From: Bifidobacterium breve
GTDB taxonomy: Bacteria; Actinomycetota; Acidimicrobiia; Acidimicrobiales; Acidimicrobilacustridaceae
Reading direction: 5' to 3'
Assembly: GCA_945878725.1 (NCBI GenBank)
Contig: CAMCTY010000022.1
Location: 1-33,607 of the forward strand
Length of the DNA stretch: 33,607 bases
The position numbers and the translations under genes are program-made. The stretch's first letter is position 1. Every line of letters starts with the position of its first letter. Shown one piece after another: positions 1-9,041 of this stretch. The notes under the pieces were generated by a model that ran no database searches, had not been told where the DNA came from, and saw nothing but the letters and a program-made list of their open reading frames with translations.

Positions 1-431
<431 letters not shown>

Positions 432-542
432 GATCTCTCCTCCGCTACCAGCGGCGACCCGAAGGTGGCTACTGGAGGCTTTGGTTAAATCATGAAGAGC
501 CGAGAGAGAGGGGCTCACCTCTCTTAATCTCGACGTGGCATT

Positions 543-604
543 GCTCTTTCGAGCATTACCGACTCCGCTCTTTCGAGCTTCGTCTTGGATTCACTCTTTC
601 GAGT
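543..604 (-). repeat. Three tandem GAAA-tetraloop hairpins in the rRNA leader
   Basis: Three 12-nt units lie at 543-554, 567-578 and 593-604, spaced 24 and 26 bp apart. In rRNA sense two read GCUC-GAAA-GAGC and one reads ACUC-GAAA-GAGU. The outermost pair changes from G-C to A-U with pairing kept, the mark expected of a conserved RNA hairpin. Intervening spacers are not similar to each other. Confidence 0.7.
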
Positions 605-734
605 TTCACCGGAATTGCATGGTGAACGATTACGACACGTACGTCTTCCCCATGAGCTACCCGGAGGCAGTTCATGAGCACGGGAAGTCGCCGTTGCGGT
701 AATCGCCCGCACTGGCTTTTTCGTCCTCTGTTCC

Positions 735-750
735 GTTTTCAAGGAGCACT
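735..750 (-). promoter_or_regulatory. BoxA-like rRNA antitermination element
   Basis: The minus strand reads AGTGCTCCTTGAAAAC, resembling the BoxA element (TGCTCTTTA in E. coli, TGTTGTTTGAGAAC in mycobacteria as I recall) that binds NusB-NusE in rrn leaders. It lies about 310 nt before the mature 16S 5' end, a usual relative place. Assignment rests on sequence resemblance and position only. Confidence 0.5.
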
Positions 751-1039
751 TGATCGAGGGAGCGTTACCTTGCGGCAGCCAGAACTCGATGCACTCGTTG
801 TGGCAACCAGTTTCCTGGTCGGCACTGCAAACCGTCACTTGCGTGACTGAGTGCGGATCACCGGAGTGATCGTAGATTTCACCGCCCTATTGGGGCTCTC
901 CGGCGAGGAGGGCCGCTTCAGGAACGGAGAGCTACCTTACCCATCTGCCTGATGGCGTGCAAATCGGCTGAAACTCAGCCTCGATACACATCCGGCAGCG
1001 GGTTGGAAACCGCAGAGCGGCTTCCGGGGAAGGAGGGAG

Positions 1040-1068
1040 AACTTAGCGGTACTCCTTGACCAATGCAA
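1040..1068 (-). promoter_or_regulatory. Candidate rrn promoter
   Basis: On the minus strand TTGCAT (1063-1068), a 17-bp spacer and TAAGTT (1040-1045) form a plausible sigma-70-type promoter between tyrS and the hairpin-rich leader. The -35 matches the consensus only in TTG, and other promoters may lie closer to 16S. It would give a leader of about 600 nt. Confidence 0.3.
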
Positions 1069-1124
1069 ACACTGTCCAACGATTTCCTCGCCGCACTCTG
1101 AACAACAGAGGAACGGGAAACTTC

Positions 1125-2408
1125 TTAGACCGCCAATCGAAGCACAAAACGTTGCTTTTTCCCGCGCCTGACCATTGCCCACGATCCATGGAGGAGATCA
1201 GTCGCCTGAAGCATCGCTCCCTCGACGACAACAACATCATTGAGCGAGACGCCGTTCTGTGCCACGAGACGGCGACCCTCGCCTCGAGAGCCGACCGCTC
1301 CATTGTCAGCCAGAATCTCGACGAGATCGCGACCGATGTCTGCGCCCGAGAGTTCGATAACCGGCAAGCTCGAGGCCAGATCGGCCCATTCCTCGGGGCT
1401 CAGTTCTGCCGCAGTCCGGGTGAATCCCTGCGATGCCCCGGCAGCGCGATCGGCTTCGTCGCTGCCGTGGACCAGTGCCGTGACGGCATGGGCCAGAACC
1501 CGCTGGGCAGCCCGCTTTTCGGGGGCAGATCCGTGAGCGGCCATGACCTCGGAGACTTCCGGGACGGGAAGGAGGGTCAACTGGAGCAGGAATCGCTCGA
1601 CATCTCGGTCATCGACATTCACGAAATACTGGAAAAAGGCGTACGGGGTGGTGCGTTCGGCGGAGAGCCACACCGCCCCATCCACGGATTTCCCGAATTT
1701 CGATCCGTCGGCCTGTGTCACGAGTGGCACAGTGAGCCCGTGCACGTGGCTGCCTGACGTACGCCGGATGAGATCGATCCCGGCGGTGATATTGCCCCAC
1801 TGATCGGAGCCGCCGACCTGCAATTCGATGCCGAGGGTGTCGTGGAGGTGTCGGTAATCATTGGCCTGAAGCAGCATGTAGCTGAATTCGGTGAACGAGA
1901 TGCCGGCATCGCTCTCGACTCGCGTGCGGATCGAGTCCTTCGCCAGCATGGTGTTGACGGTGACGTGTTTGCCGACGTCGCGCAGGAAATCCAGTACGCC
2001 CATCGGCTCGGTCCAGTCCCGATTATCGACAAGACGGGCTTGGTTCGGTCCATCGGAGAAATCGAGGAGGCGCCGCAGCTGTCCGGAAATGGCGGCAAGG
2101 TTGGCATCAAGCGTCTCCCGATCGAGCAGGTTTCGCTCGGTTGATCGGCCGCCGGGATCGCCGATCATGCCGGTCGCTCCCCCGGCTAGCGCAACGGGAC
2201 GATGTCCGAACTCCTGAAACCTGCGCAACAGCAACAACGGCACAAGATTGCCGACGTGGAGGCTGTCGGCGGTCGGATCGAAGCCGGCGTAGACGGAAAC
2301 TGCCCCTTCGGACAGGCGGGTCCGGAGCGCGTCAGCGTCGGTGGAATCGTGGACCAGTCCACGGGCTTTCAGATCATCGATGATGTCGGCGTGGTTCACG
2401 AGGATCAC
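1125..2408 (-). CDS. tyrS: Tyrosyl-tRNA synthetase
   Basis: Cytosolic class I aminoacyl-tRNA synthetase charging tRNA-Tyr with tyrosine. The HIGH-type signature appears as SLHVGN (about residues 49-54) inside YAGFDPTADSLHVGN, and the KMSKS-type loop as SKFGKS near residue 237. GGSDQWGNITAGIDL matches the tyrosine-site region. The C terminus (from about residue 360) is an S4 RNA-binding domain ending in the family's RRGKK...L motif. Length (427 aa) is normal. The first possible start is GTG at 2408, but AAGGAAA sits directly against it. A second GTG at 2399 gives the more usual N terminus (MNHADII) with about 11 nt spacing and may be the true start. The gene ends about 60 bp before the candidate rrn promoter. 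Confidence 0.96.
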   Translation of the reverse strand: MILVNHADIIDDLKARGLVHDSTDADALRTRLSEGAVSVYAGFDPTADSLHVGNLVPLLLLRRFQEFGHRPVALAGGATGMIGDPGGRSTERNLLDRETLDANLAAISGQLRRLLDFSDGPNQARLVDNRDWTEPMGVLDFLRDVGKHVTVNTMLAKDSIRTRVESDAGISFTEFSYMLLQANDYRHLHDTLGIELQVGGSDQWGNITAGIDLIRRTSGSHVHGLTVPLVTQADGSKFGKSVDGAVWLSAERTTPYAFFQYFVNVDDRDVERFLLQLTLLPVPEVSEVMAAHGSAPEKRAAQRVLAHAVTALVHGSDEADRAAGASQGFTRTAAELSPEEWADLASSLPVIELSGADIGRDLVEILADNGAVGSRGEGRRLVAQNGVSLNDVVVVEGAMLQATDLLHGSWAMVRRGKKQRFVLRLAV

Positions 2409-2490
2409 TTTCCTTCGTCTCTAGCTCCGTAGTCCAGCCCATTCCCGGCCCCGACTGGCGGACCGGCCGCACCCGGGCAAAGGTGAGGCC

Positions 2491-3102
2491 ATGTCCGATG
2501 ACACCGTTTCGTCCGTCCCGACCCCGGAGGGCACGCCTGACGACACGGCCAATTCCGAGGATTCCACAGCGTTCGAGGACGCGGAGCCGATGTCGTTCCG
2601 ACGCAAAATGTCCCGATCCCTGGCCATTGTCGTAACCATCCTCATCGCCGGCCTGTGGTCGTACACGTTGTGGGGTCCGACCAAAAAGGTTGCACCCGGA
2701 GTCATGTCGGACCCCAGCTTTTCCCGGGCTGCTCAGGTGATCTGTACCGATGCCGCCGGAATCATTTCCGCTCTTCCTCCTGCCTACAGCTCGCCTGATG
2801 CCGGAGCGCGAGCTGAAGTCATCCAGCAGTCGAACGCGGCACTCACCGTCATGCTCTCCCGCCTCGCAGCAATTGCGCCATCCGCTGAGCAGGGCAAGGA
2901 CGCAGCCATGGTCCAGGAATGGCTCGGCGACTGGCAGACGTTCATGGTCGACCGCGAGCGTTTCGTTATCGCCCTCGAAACCGATCCGAATGCGCGTTTC
3001 TACGTCACCATGAAGGAGAGACGTCAGGTGACCGAGCCCGTTGACTTCTTCGCCAGATACAACAACATGTCGAACTGCGAGACTCCGGGCGATCTGGCGT
3101 AG
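2491..3102 (+). CDS. Membrane-anchored protein of unknown function
   Basis: I do not recognise a family. The 203-aa product has an acidic Ser/Thr/Asp-rich N terminus (about residues 1-33), a basic patch (RRKMSR), one transmembrane helix at about 42-63 (SLAIVVTILIAGLWSYTLWG) and a roughly 135-aa domain predicted outside the membrane. That domain holds two cysteines, in VICTDA and SNCETP near the C terminus, which could form a disulfide. The pattern fits a type II anchored protein (N-in, C-out). AAGGTGAGG upstream of the ATG is a reasonable ribosome-binding site. It is divergent from tyrS and convergent with the Nudix gene (14-bp gap), so it forms its own transcription unit. Confidence 0.8.
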   Translation: MSDDTVSSVPTPEGTPDDTANSEDSTAFEDAEPMSFRRKMSRSLAIVVTILIAGLWSYTLWGPTKKVAPGVMSDPSFSRAAQVICTDAAGIISALPPAYSSPDAGARAEVIQQSNAALTVMLSRLAAIAPSAEQGKDAAMVQEWLGDWQTFMVDRERFVIALETDPNARFYVTMKERRQVTEPVDFFARYNNMSNCETPGDLA

Positions 3103-3116
3103 AGAAGTCGGGTCTT

Positions 3117-3764
3117 TCAGTTCGTGATGGACTGCGCGCTACGGGCCACCGGCAGACCGCGCGTGGACAGTCGCACGAGACCGTTATCGGCGCCGAGTTC
3201 CGCGAGTTCATCAAGCGTCACCCAACGCAACGATTCCGATTCGTGGTTTCCGATCGGGACTGAACCGGATGGCGCAAGCACGACAAATCGAACATCGAGA
3301 TGCAGGTGAGGCGCTTCTTTCGGTGGCCGTACCTCGTGGATGTCCAGATCGATCGCCGGAACCACGACGCGCAAGCCTGAAATTCCCGTCTCCTCAGTGG
3401 CCTCACGCAGTGCGTTTGCAGCGAGGTTGGCATCGCCGTCGACATGGCCACCCGGCTGGAGCCATTTCTGCAATTTGGTGTGAAAGAGAATGATGAATCG
3501 GTCGGATCCTTCTTCCACCACGAGCGCCGATGCGGTGAAGTGCCCATCAACGCAACTTCGGTGCAAAGCGTCAGGATGCGCGTTCGCAAACGCAAGCATG
3601 TCGTCGCGGACGCTCGCTTGCTGCTCATCAGCGGGCGTCAGTTCTTCCAGATGGGTGATCACTCCAGCAAGATCGGGAGATTCACCAAGCGCTGACTCAT
3701 TGAGAATTAGCGGCGCGTCGATTGACGCCGACGAGGTTGGACGCGGTGAGTCACCTGCGGTCAT
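3117..3764 (-). CDS. Nudix hydrolase
   Basis: Predicted hydrolase of nucleoside-diphosphate-linked substrates, of unknown substrate. The Nudix box starts at QPGGHVDGDANLA and continues to REATEETG, keeping the metal-binding REXXEE core. The glutamate expected five residues after the first box glycine is alanine, as in an actinobacterial subfamily with PGGHxDGD. The core domain covers about residues 70-190 of 215. The ATG at 3764 was chosen because it starts 10 bp after the argH stop; upstream in-frame codons lie inside argH. It is the last gene of the arginine operon by position, which does not by itself imply a role in arginine metabolism. Confidence 0.85.
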   Translation of the reverse strand: MTAGDSPRPTSSASIDAPLILNESALGESPDLAGVITHLEELTPADEQQASVRDDMLAFANAHPDALHRSCVDGHFTASALVVEEGSDRFIILFHTKLQKWLQPGGHVDGDANLAANALREATEETGISGLRVVVPAIDLDIHEVRPPKEAPHLHLDVRFVVLAPSGSVPIGNHESESLRWVTLDELAELGADNGLVRLSTRGLPVARSAQSITN

Positions 3765-3774
3765 CGTGACGCGA

Positions 3775-5163
3775 TCATGAAAGCGCTTCGAGGCGCGATT
3801 TCGATGCTGCAAGTTGCGAAGAGAACGCAATGAGTTGCTCGGCAACAGGCTTCGGGCCTGCTCCCCCGCGTGTCGTACGTCGCCCGACAGCTACGCCCTT
3901 GTCTAAGAGGAACAACGCGTTGGGACCGAGTTCCGGTGACGCTTCGACGAGATCGCGCAAGGAGATCCCCTCGTCGAGGCTCCGCCGCACCAGGGAACCG
4001 ACGATTGCGTGTGAATCTCGGAACGGCGTTCCACCCGCGACAAGCCACTCGGCAAGGTCGGTTGCCGCGCTCGTCGGAGCGTCGGCGGCAAGCGCCATTG
4101 CGTCGAGATGGAATGTGGACGATGCAAGCAAGCCCGACATCGCACCGAGTGCGAGCAGAATCGTGTCGAGCGAATCGAACAGCGGTTCCTTGTCTTCCTG
4201 CAGATCACGGTTGTACGCGAGCGGGAGTGCCTTGAGCGTTGCCAGCAGACCTGTGAGATTGCCGATGAGGCGACCGGTCTTACCTCGCGTGAGTTCGGCG
4301 ATGTCTGGGTTCTTCTTTTGGGGCAACATCGACGATCCGGTCGAGTAGGCATCGGCCAGTCCGAGGAAACCGAATTCATCGGTCGACCAGAGAATGATCT
4401 CCTCGGCAAGACGCGAGAGATGTACGCCGAGCAGCGCAAGGTCGAACAGAGCCTCGACCACGAAATCGCGATCGCTTACGGCGTCAAGCGAATTGTCGAA
4501 AACCCCAGCGAATCCGAGATCCGTTGCTGTTGCCGCAGGATCGAGCGGAAGCGATGAGCCGGCGAGCGCACCCGCTCCAAGCGGAGAAACGTCGAGACGA
4601 CGCCGGGTGTCGTGCAGTCGGTCGATGTCACGCGAGAGCGCCCATCCATGAGCAAGTAGATGATGGGCAAGCAACACCGGTTGGGCGCGTTGCAGGTGGG
4701 TGTACCCGGGAAGATAGGCATCGCCGGCGGCACCGGCCCTCTCGTGGAGCACATCCTGGAACTGGATGATGCGCGCAATCACAACTGCGAGTTCACGCTT
4801 CGTGAAAAGACGAAGATCCGTGGCTACTTGGTCGTTGCGGCTTCGCCCGGTGTGGAGCTTCGCTCCGGCTGGTCCCGCTAGTTCAGTGACGCGCCGTTCG
4901 ACTGCGGTGTGTACATCTTCGTCCGATGGTTGAAAGGTGAACGTTCCGTCGCTCAACTCGCGCTCGACCGTGTCGAGGGCCGCAAGGACATCATCGCGTT
5001 CTGCCTCGGAAAGAATCCCGGCCCGAGCGAGCCCGCGCACGTGGGCACGGGAACCCGTCAGGTCATCGGCCGCAAGCCGAATGTCGAACGGAAGGCTGAC
5101 CGTGAAGGCCATCAGTTCTTCCGCCGGGCTGCCTTCGAATCGTCCGTGCCACAGGGTGCTCAT
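3775..5163 (-). CDS. argH: Argininosuccinate lyase
   Basis: Last step of arginine synthesis: splits argininosuccinate into arginine and fumarate (fumarase/aspartase superfamily, homotetramer). The family signature GSSMLPQKKNPD is present near residue 280, with the catalytic-loop serine. TGRSRNDQV near residue 107 and GYTHLQRAQP near residue 155 are the other conserved regions, the latter with the catalytic histidine. Length (462 aa) is standard. It starts 3 bp after the argG stop and is probably translationally coupled. The Nudix gene follows after 10 bp. Confidence 0.97.
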   Translation of the reverse strand: MSTLWHGRFEGSPAEELMAFTVSLPFDIRLAADDLTGSRAHVRGLARAGILSEAERDDVLAALDTVERELSDGTFTFQPSDEDVHTAVERRVTELAGPAGAKLHTGRSRNDQVATDLRLFTKRELAVVIARIIQFQDVLHERAGAAGDAYLPGYTHLQRAQPVLLAHHLLAHGWALSRDIDRLHDTRRRLDVSPLGAGALAGSSLPLDPAATATDLGFAGVFDNSLDAVSDRDFVVEALFDLALLGVHLSRLAEEIILWSTDEFGFLGLADAYSTGSSMLPQKKNPDIAELTRGKTGRLIGNLTGLLATLKALPLAYNRDLQEDKEPLFDSLDTILLALGAMSGLLASSTFHLDAMALAADAPTSAATDLAEWLVAGGTPFRDSHAIVGSLVRRSLDEGISLRDLVEASPELGPNALFLLDKGVAVGRRTTRGGAGPKPVAEQLIAFSSQLAASKSRLEALS

Positions 5164-5166
5164 GCT

Positions 5167-6372
5167 CTAGTTCTCTCCAGTCGGCGATGCCGTTGACTGC
5201 TTCGCAGCCCACGTCTCGATCCCAAGTCCCCACAACTTCACGAAGCCTTCAGAATCGGCGTGCTTGAACGTGTCGGCCGCGTCGTAGGTGGCGAGGCCGT
5301 AGTCGTAAAGACTCCATGGGCTCCGACGGCCGACGACGTAGCAACGACCTGGTTCAAGACGAAGCCTGACCTCACCAGTGACGAACTTCTGCGTCGAATC
5401 GACGAAGGCATCAAGAGCTTGCTTCAGCGGCGAGAACCACATTCCGTCGTAGACGAGATCGGCAAACCGACCTTCGAGACGCTGCTTTTCGTGCATGACA
5501 TCGCGCTCAAGCGTGATGGATTCAAGATCCTGGTGGGCCAGGATCAGAGCGAGTGCGCCGGGCGCTTCGTATGTCTCGCGGCTTTTGATACCGACACGGC
5601 GGTTTTCGACCATGTCGAGTCGTCCCCAACCGTAGGAACCGACGATGTCGTTCATCTCCACGATCAGATCGTGGAGGGCATGGTTCGTGCCATCGATTGA
5701 AACTGGAATTCCCTTTTCGAATCCGACAACGATTTCGCGAGCTTCCGAGGCGCGAACAGTTGTCATGCTCCAAACGCCTTCGGGCGGACGCATCCATGGA
5801 TCTTCCATTTCGCCGCATTCGATGGCTCGACCGAAGAGATTGTCGTCGATCGAATACATCTTCTCTTTGGTCGCAAGGACCGGGATGTCGTGCAGTTCGG
5901 CGTATTCGATGCTCATCTCGCGGGTCATGCCCCAGTTGCGGACAGGAGCCAGAATCTCAAGATCAGGGGCGAGGGCCCGCGTCGCCAACTCAAACCTGAC
6001 CTGGTCATTGCCCTTGCCGGTGCATCCGTGGGCCACCGAGTCTGCGCCATGAGCCCGAGCGGCTTCGACGAGGTGACGCACGATGACCGGCCTGGAAAGC
6101 GCCGAGACCAGCGGATACTTGCCCTCGTACAGGGCGTTGGCTTTAAGCGACGGGGCGAGAAAGTCGCGCGCGAACTCCTCGCGACAGTCAACGACGATCG
6201 CCTCGATCGCACCAGCCGCGAACGCCTTGGCCTGCAGGCCCTCCCAGTCGCCTTCCTGACCGAGGTTGCAGGCAACCGTGATCACCTCGACGCCGTAGTT
6301 CTCGATCATCCATCGAACTGCAACAGAGGTATCGAGACCACCGCTATAAGCCAGAACTACACGCTTTGCCAT
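5167..6372 (-). CDS. argG: Argininosuccinate synthase
   Basis: ATP-dependent condensation of citrulline and aspartate, the penultimate arginine step. The N-terminal PP-loop AYSGGLDTS (residues 8-16) binds ATP. GCTGKGNDQVRFE (near residue 115) and YSIDDNLFGRAIE are the citrulline/aspartate-site motifs. Length (401 aa) matches the bacterial family. It has its own ribosome-binding site (AAGGA, about 6 nt before the ATG), and the 55-bp gap after argR is the widest in the operon, so some independent control is possible. It is followed directly by argH. Confidence 0.97.
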   Translation of the reverse strand: MAKRVVLAYSGGLDTSVAVRWMIENYGVEVITVACNLGQEGDWEGLQAKAFAAGAIEAIVVDCREEFARDFLAPSLKANALYEGKYPLVSALSRPVIVRHLVEAARAHGADSVAHGCTGKGNDQVRFELATRALAPDLEILAPVRNWGMTREMSIEYAELHDIPVLATKEKMYSIDDNLFGRAIECGEMEDPWMRPPEGVWSMTTVRASEAREIVVGFEKGIPVSIDGTNHALHDLIVEMNDIVGSYGWGRLDMVENRRVGIKSRETYEAPGALALILAHQDLESITLERDVMHEKQRLEGRFADLVYDGMWFSPLKQALDAFVDSTQKFVTGEVRLRLEPGRCYVVGRRSPWSLYDYGLATYDAADTFKHADSEGFVKLWGLGIETWAAKQSTASPTGEN

Positions 6373-6427
6373 CAGAATTCCTTCGGGAGATAGTCAGTCG
6401 AAAAGAGGAAACAGGGGAAATCGGTTT

Positions 6428-6919
6428 TTACAGACCAGCAAGTTCGGAGAGTTGGGTGGCGATCGTCTCGCCGCCGATATCGGAAGCAACCACGATCAGA
6501 ATCGTGTCATCACCGGCGACAGTCCCGAGGATGCCGAGCAAACCAGAACGGTCGAGCGCCGATGCAACAACGTGTGCCGAACCCGGAGGGGTCCGGATAA
6601 TGACGAGATTGTCAGAGTGAGCGACTTCGACCACCCAGTCTCCGAACACGCGACGCAAATGATCCTCCGGTGCGCGTTGCTCCTTCGGAAGGGCGGGTAT
6701 CGCGTAAGCCGATTCACTGCCGGGCATGCGGACCTTGATGGCTCCCATGTCCTCGAGATCGCGCGACACCGTTGCCTGTGTGGCGACAACGCCTTCAGCC
6801 GCGAGTAGCTCGACCAGGGCTAGTTGGTTCGCAACGACCTGCGATCCAATGAGCTTGGCGATCAGATGTTGACGCTGCGTCTTGCCCAACTTCGATGGCT
6901 CCTTCATAGGATCGGTCAT
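6428..6919 (-). CDS. argR: Arginine repressor ArgR
   Basis: Arginine-responsive transcription factor. It has an N-terminal winged-helix DNA-binding domain, with recognition helix in [18 protein letters not shown] (about residues 48-65). The C-terminal oligomerisation and arginine-binding domain includes [13 protein letters not shown]. The start at 6919 gives 163 aa and an ATGA overlap with the argF stop, preceded by GGAG at 5 nt; upstream ATG codons lie inside argF. Its likely targets include the ARG boxes in front of argC (12184-12219), making the operon autoregulated. Hexameric repressor action is family knowledge, not visible here. Confidence 0.95.
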   Translation of the reverse strand: MTDPMKEPSKLGKTQRQHLIAKLIGSQVVANQLALVELLAAEGVVATQATVSRDLEDMGAIKVRMPGSESAYAIPALPKEQRAPEDHLRRVFGDWVVEVAHSDNLVIIRTPPGSAHVVASALDRSGLLGILGTVAGDDTILIVVASDIGGETIATQLSELAGL

Positions 6920-7815
6920 CGGTTCTCCATCAGCCATACGAGCGCACCACGTGCCGCGTGCATTCGGTTAGTCGCCTGTTGCCAGACTCGGCTTCGAGAT
7001 CCCTCGAGTACCGAATCGGAAACTTCTTCGCCTCTATGCGCCGGCAGGCAATGAAGAAAGACCGACTCAGGGGACGTCCCCGACATCAGCTCGTCGTCGA
7101 CGGTGAACCCGGCGAATTCGGCGCGCCTTGTGACCGCCTCATCTTCTTGGCCCATGGATGTCCAGACGTCGGTGTAAACCGCGTCGGCACCGACGACGGC
7201 GGCGACCGGATCAAGCGTGCATTCGATGTTGATCCCGGCGGCAGTGACTCGCGCGAGATCTGACGTTGAGAGTTCATAACCCGCGGGCGTTGCGATTTTG
7301 ACGGACATGCCAACCATGCCCGCGGCAAGGGCAAGGCTGCGGGCGACGTTGTTCCCGTCACCCACGTACGCCACGGTGCGTCCGGCAAGCCCGGTCACGC
7401 CGCCGAACTCGTCGGCCAGAGTCAGGATGTCGGCCAGTGCCTGAAGCGGATGTGCCTCATCGGAGAGCATGTTGACGACTGGAACCGACGAGGCGGCGAC
7501 CATTCGTTCGAGCTTCGAGTGTTCGAACACCCGCGCTCCGATCATCGAGTGGTACCCGCAGAGTGTGCGCGTAACGTCCTCGACGCTTTCGCGAACATCA
7601 AGTCCGACTTCGTCAGGACGAATCGTGAGCGGGTGGCCGCCCAATTGCACGACCGCCATCTCCATGGAATTACGGGTCCGAGCTGAAGGCTTCTCGAAGA
7701 GCAGCGCCATTCCCTGCCCCTCGAGGCATTTGGGTGAAACCGGCGCTGCGCCACAGGCGAGCACTTCGAGCAACTCAGACCGCGAAAGATCATCGACTTC
7801 GAGCAGATGTCTCAT
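6916..7815 (-). CDS. argF: Ornithine carbamoyltransferase
   Basis: Transfers the carbamoyl group of carbamoyl phosphate to ornithine, giving citrulline. The carbamoyl-phosphate loop reads [10 protein letters not shown] (about residues 41-50), the usual STRTR motif with alanine in place of the first threonine. HPLQ (in [11 protein letters not shown]) contacts the carbamoyl group, and HCLPAHRG is the ornithine-site motif near residue 255. Length (299 aa) is at the short end of the family. The ATG overlaps the argD stop by 4 bp, and its own stop overlaps the argR start. Confidence 0.96.
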   Translation of the reverse strand: MRHLLEVDDLSRSELLEVLACGAAPVSPKCLEGQGMALLFEKPSARTRNSMEMAVVQLGGHPLTIRPDEVGLDVRESVEDVTRTLCGYHSMIGARVFEHSKLERMVAASSVPVVNMLSDEAHPLQALADILTLADEFGGVTGLAGRTVAYVGDGNNVARSLALAAGMVGMSVKIATPAGYELSTSDLARVTAAGINIECTLDPVAAVVGADAVYTDVWTSMGQEDEAVTRRAEFAGFTVDDELMSGTSPESVFLHCLPAHRGEEVSDSVLEGSRSRVWQQATNRMHAARGALVWLMENR

Positions 7816-9041
7816 GACAGTTCCTCCGAGAGGTGGGACCGAAGAACGGCAGAAAGAATATCGACGGCCTCGGCAAGTTCGGCGTCACTCACAATCAGGG
7901 GTGGAGCGAATCGCAATGACGTAGGCGACACTGCGTTGACAATCAGGCCGGCCACGAGCGCATCCGCCGCGACAGCCCGTGCGTCGAGTCCGGGCGCGAG
8001 CTGGGCGGCAAGGAGCAGGCCGAGACCCCTGACTTCGACGACACCGTCAAGCGAAGTGAGGAGTTTCCGGAGAGTCGCGCCAGCATGCTCCGCGCGCTGC
8101 GGGATGTTCTCGCGCTCCATGATTGCAAGCGTGGCCCGCGCCGCAGAAGCGGCAAGGGGTTGACCGCCGTACGTGGTTCCGTGATCACCCGGGGAGAACG
8201 CCGCTGCGACATCGCGACGCGCCCAGCAGGCTCCGATCGGCATACCGTTGCCAAGCCCCTTTGCCATGGTGACGACATCGGGTTCGACGCCAAAGTGTTC
8301 GAAACCGAACCACTCGCCCGTCCGACCGAGGCCAGTTTGAATCTCGTCGACCATGAAGAGGATTCCCCGCTCGTCGCAGAGTCGCCGAACTCCTTCGAAA
8401 TACTCGGCCGTCGCCGGGTTCACGCCGCCTTCGCCTTGAACCGATTCGAGAAGGACAGCAGCAACGCTCGAATCGATCGCGTCGGCCATTGCGGCGAGAT
8501 CGTTCCAGGCGACGTGACGGAATCCCTCTGGAAGAGGTTCGAAACCTTGCCATTTCGCGGGTTGGCCAGTGGCATGCAGGGCAGCGAGCGTCCGGCCGTG
8601 AAATGAACCGAACGCGCTCACGATGTTGAACGTTTCCGGCCCGTGCTCGCGCTTCGCCCACTTCCGAGCAAGTTTGATTGCGCATTCGATCGACTCGGCA
8701 CCACTGTTGGTGAAGAACACCTGTCCCCCGCCGCCAAGGAGCCGATCGAGGGTGATCGCTACATCAGCGCCGGGTTCAGTGCCGTAGAGATTGGAGACGT
8801 GGACGAGTGTCCGGGCTTGCTCGGAGATCGCGTCGGCTATTTCGGGGTTCGCATGACCGAGCCCGACTACGGCGATTCCAGCGAGGAAGTCGAGATAGGA
8901 GTTTCCGGCATCATCCCAAAGACGACAGCCGTCGCCACGAACGAACCTCACGGTCGGAGCCGCGTAAGTGGGCATGAACGGACAGTGATCGAGTCCGGCC
9001 GGCGCCGCCATTGCTTTTGTATGTGACGTCGATGGATTCAT
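7812..9041 (-). CDS. argD: Acetylornithine aminotransferase
   Basis: PLP-dependent class III aminotransferase making N-acetylornithine from the semialdehyde, with glutamate as amino donor. The Schiff-base lysine is in [32 protein letters not shown] binds the PLP phosphate, and [14 protein letters not shown] holds the PLP-ring aspartate. The start at 9041 (ATGA overlap with the argB stop, GGGAG 6 nt upstream) gives 409 aa, a normal length. A longer in-frame extension runs into argB and lacks family similarity, so it was dropped. The same enzyme may also serve lysine synthesis (succinyl-DAP aminotransferase) in some bacteria. Confidence 0.96.
   Translation of the reverse strand: MNPSTSHTKAMAAPAGLDHCPFMPTYAAPTVRFVRGDGCRLWDDAGNSYLDFLAGIAVVGLGHANPEIADAISEQARTLVHVSNLYGTEPGADVAITLDRLLGGGGQVFFTNSGAESIECAIKLARKWAKREHGPETFNIVSAFGSFHGRTLAALHATGQPAKWQGFEPLPEGFRHVAWNDLAAMADAIDSSVAAVLLESVQGEGGVNPATAEYFEGVRRLCDERGILFMVDEIQTGLGRTGEWFGFEHFGVEPDVVTMAKGLGNGMPIGACWARRDVAAAFSPGDHGTTYGGQPLAASAARATLAIMERENIPQRAEHAGATLRKLLTSLDGVVEVRGLGLLLAAQLAPGLDARAVAADALVAGLIVNAVSPTSLRFAPPLIVSDAELAEAVDILSAVLRSHLSEELS

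Larger units (their letters stand above)
432..1039 (-). other. Pre-16S leader region, no protein gene
   Basis: This stretch between the 16S 5' end and tyrS contains no credible protein gene. On the minus (rRNA-sense) strand it is packed with short stable hairpins: loop UCCG at 856-871, loop GCAA at 834-847, loop GAAA at 806-819, GGCTGA/TCAGCC at 966-980, GCCC/GGGC at 884-896 and AGAGAGG/CCTCTCT at 505-524. Several close with UNCG or GNRA tetraloops in the rRNA sense, supporting transcription of the region as a long structured precursor leader. Exact ends and RNase III sites cannot be set without the downstream spacer. Confidence 0.6.

Noticed and set aside
1085..1125. Intrinsic terminator after tyrS (CTCTG-TTGTT-CAGAG)
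   Set aside because: The stem is only 5 bp and no T-run follows; not enough to call.
1056..1757. Plus-strand open frame of 233 codons inside tyrS
   Set aside because: It is the complement of a clear tyrS coding region and shows no recognisable domain.
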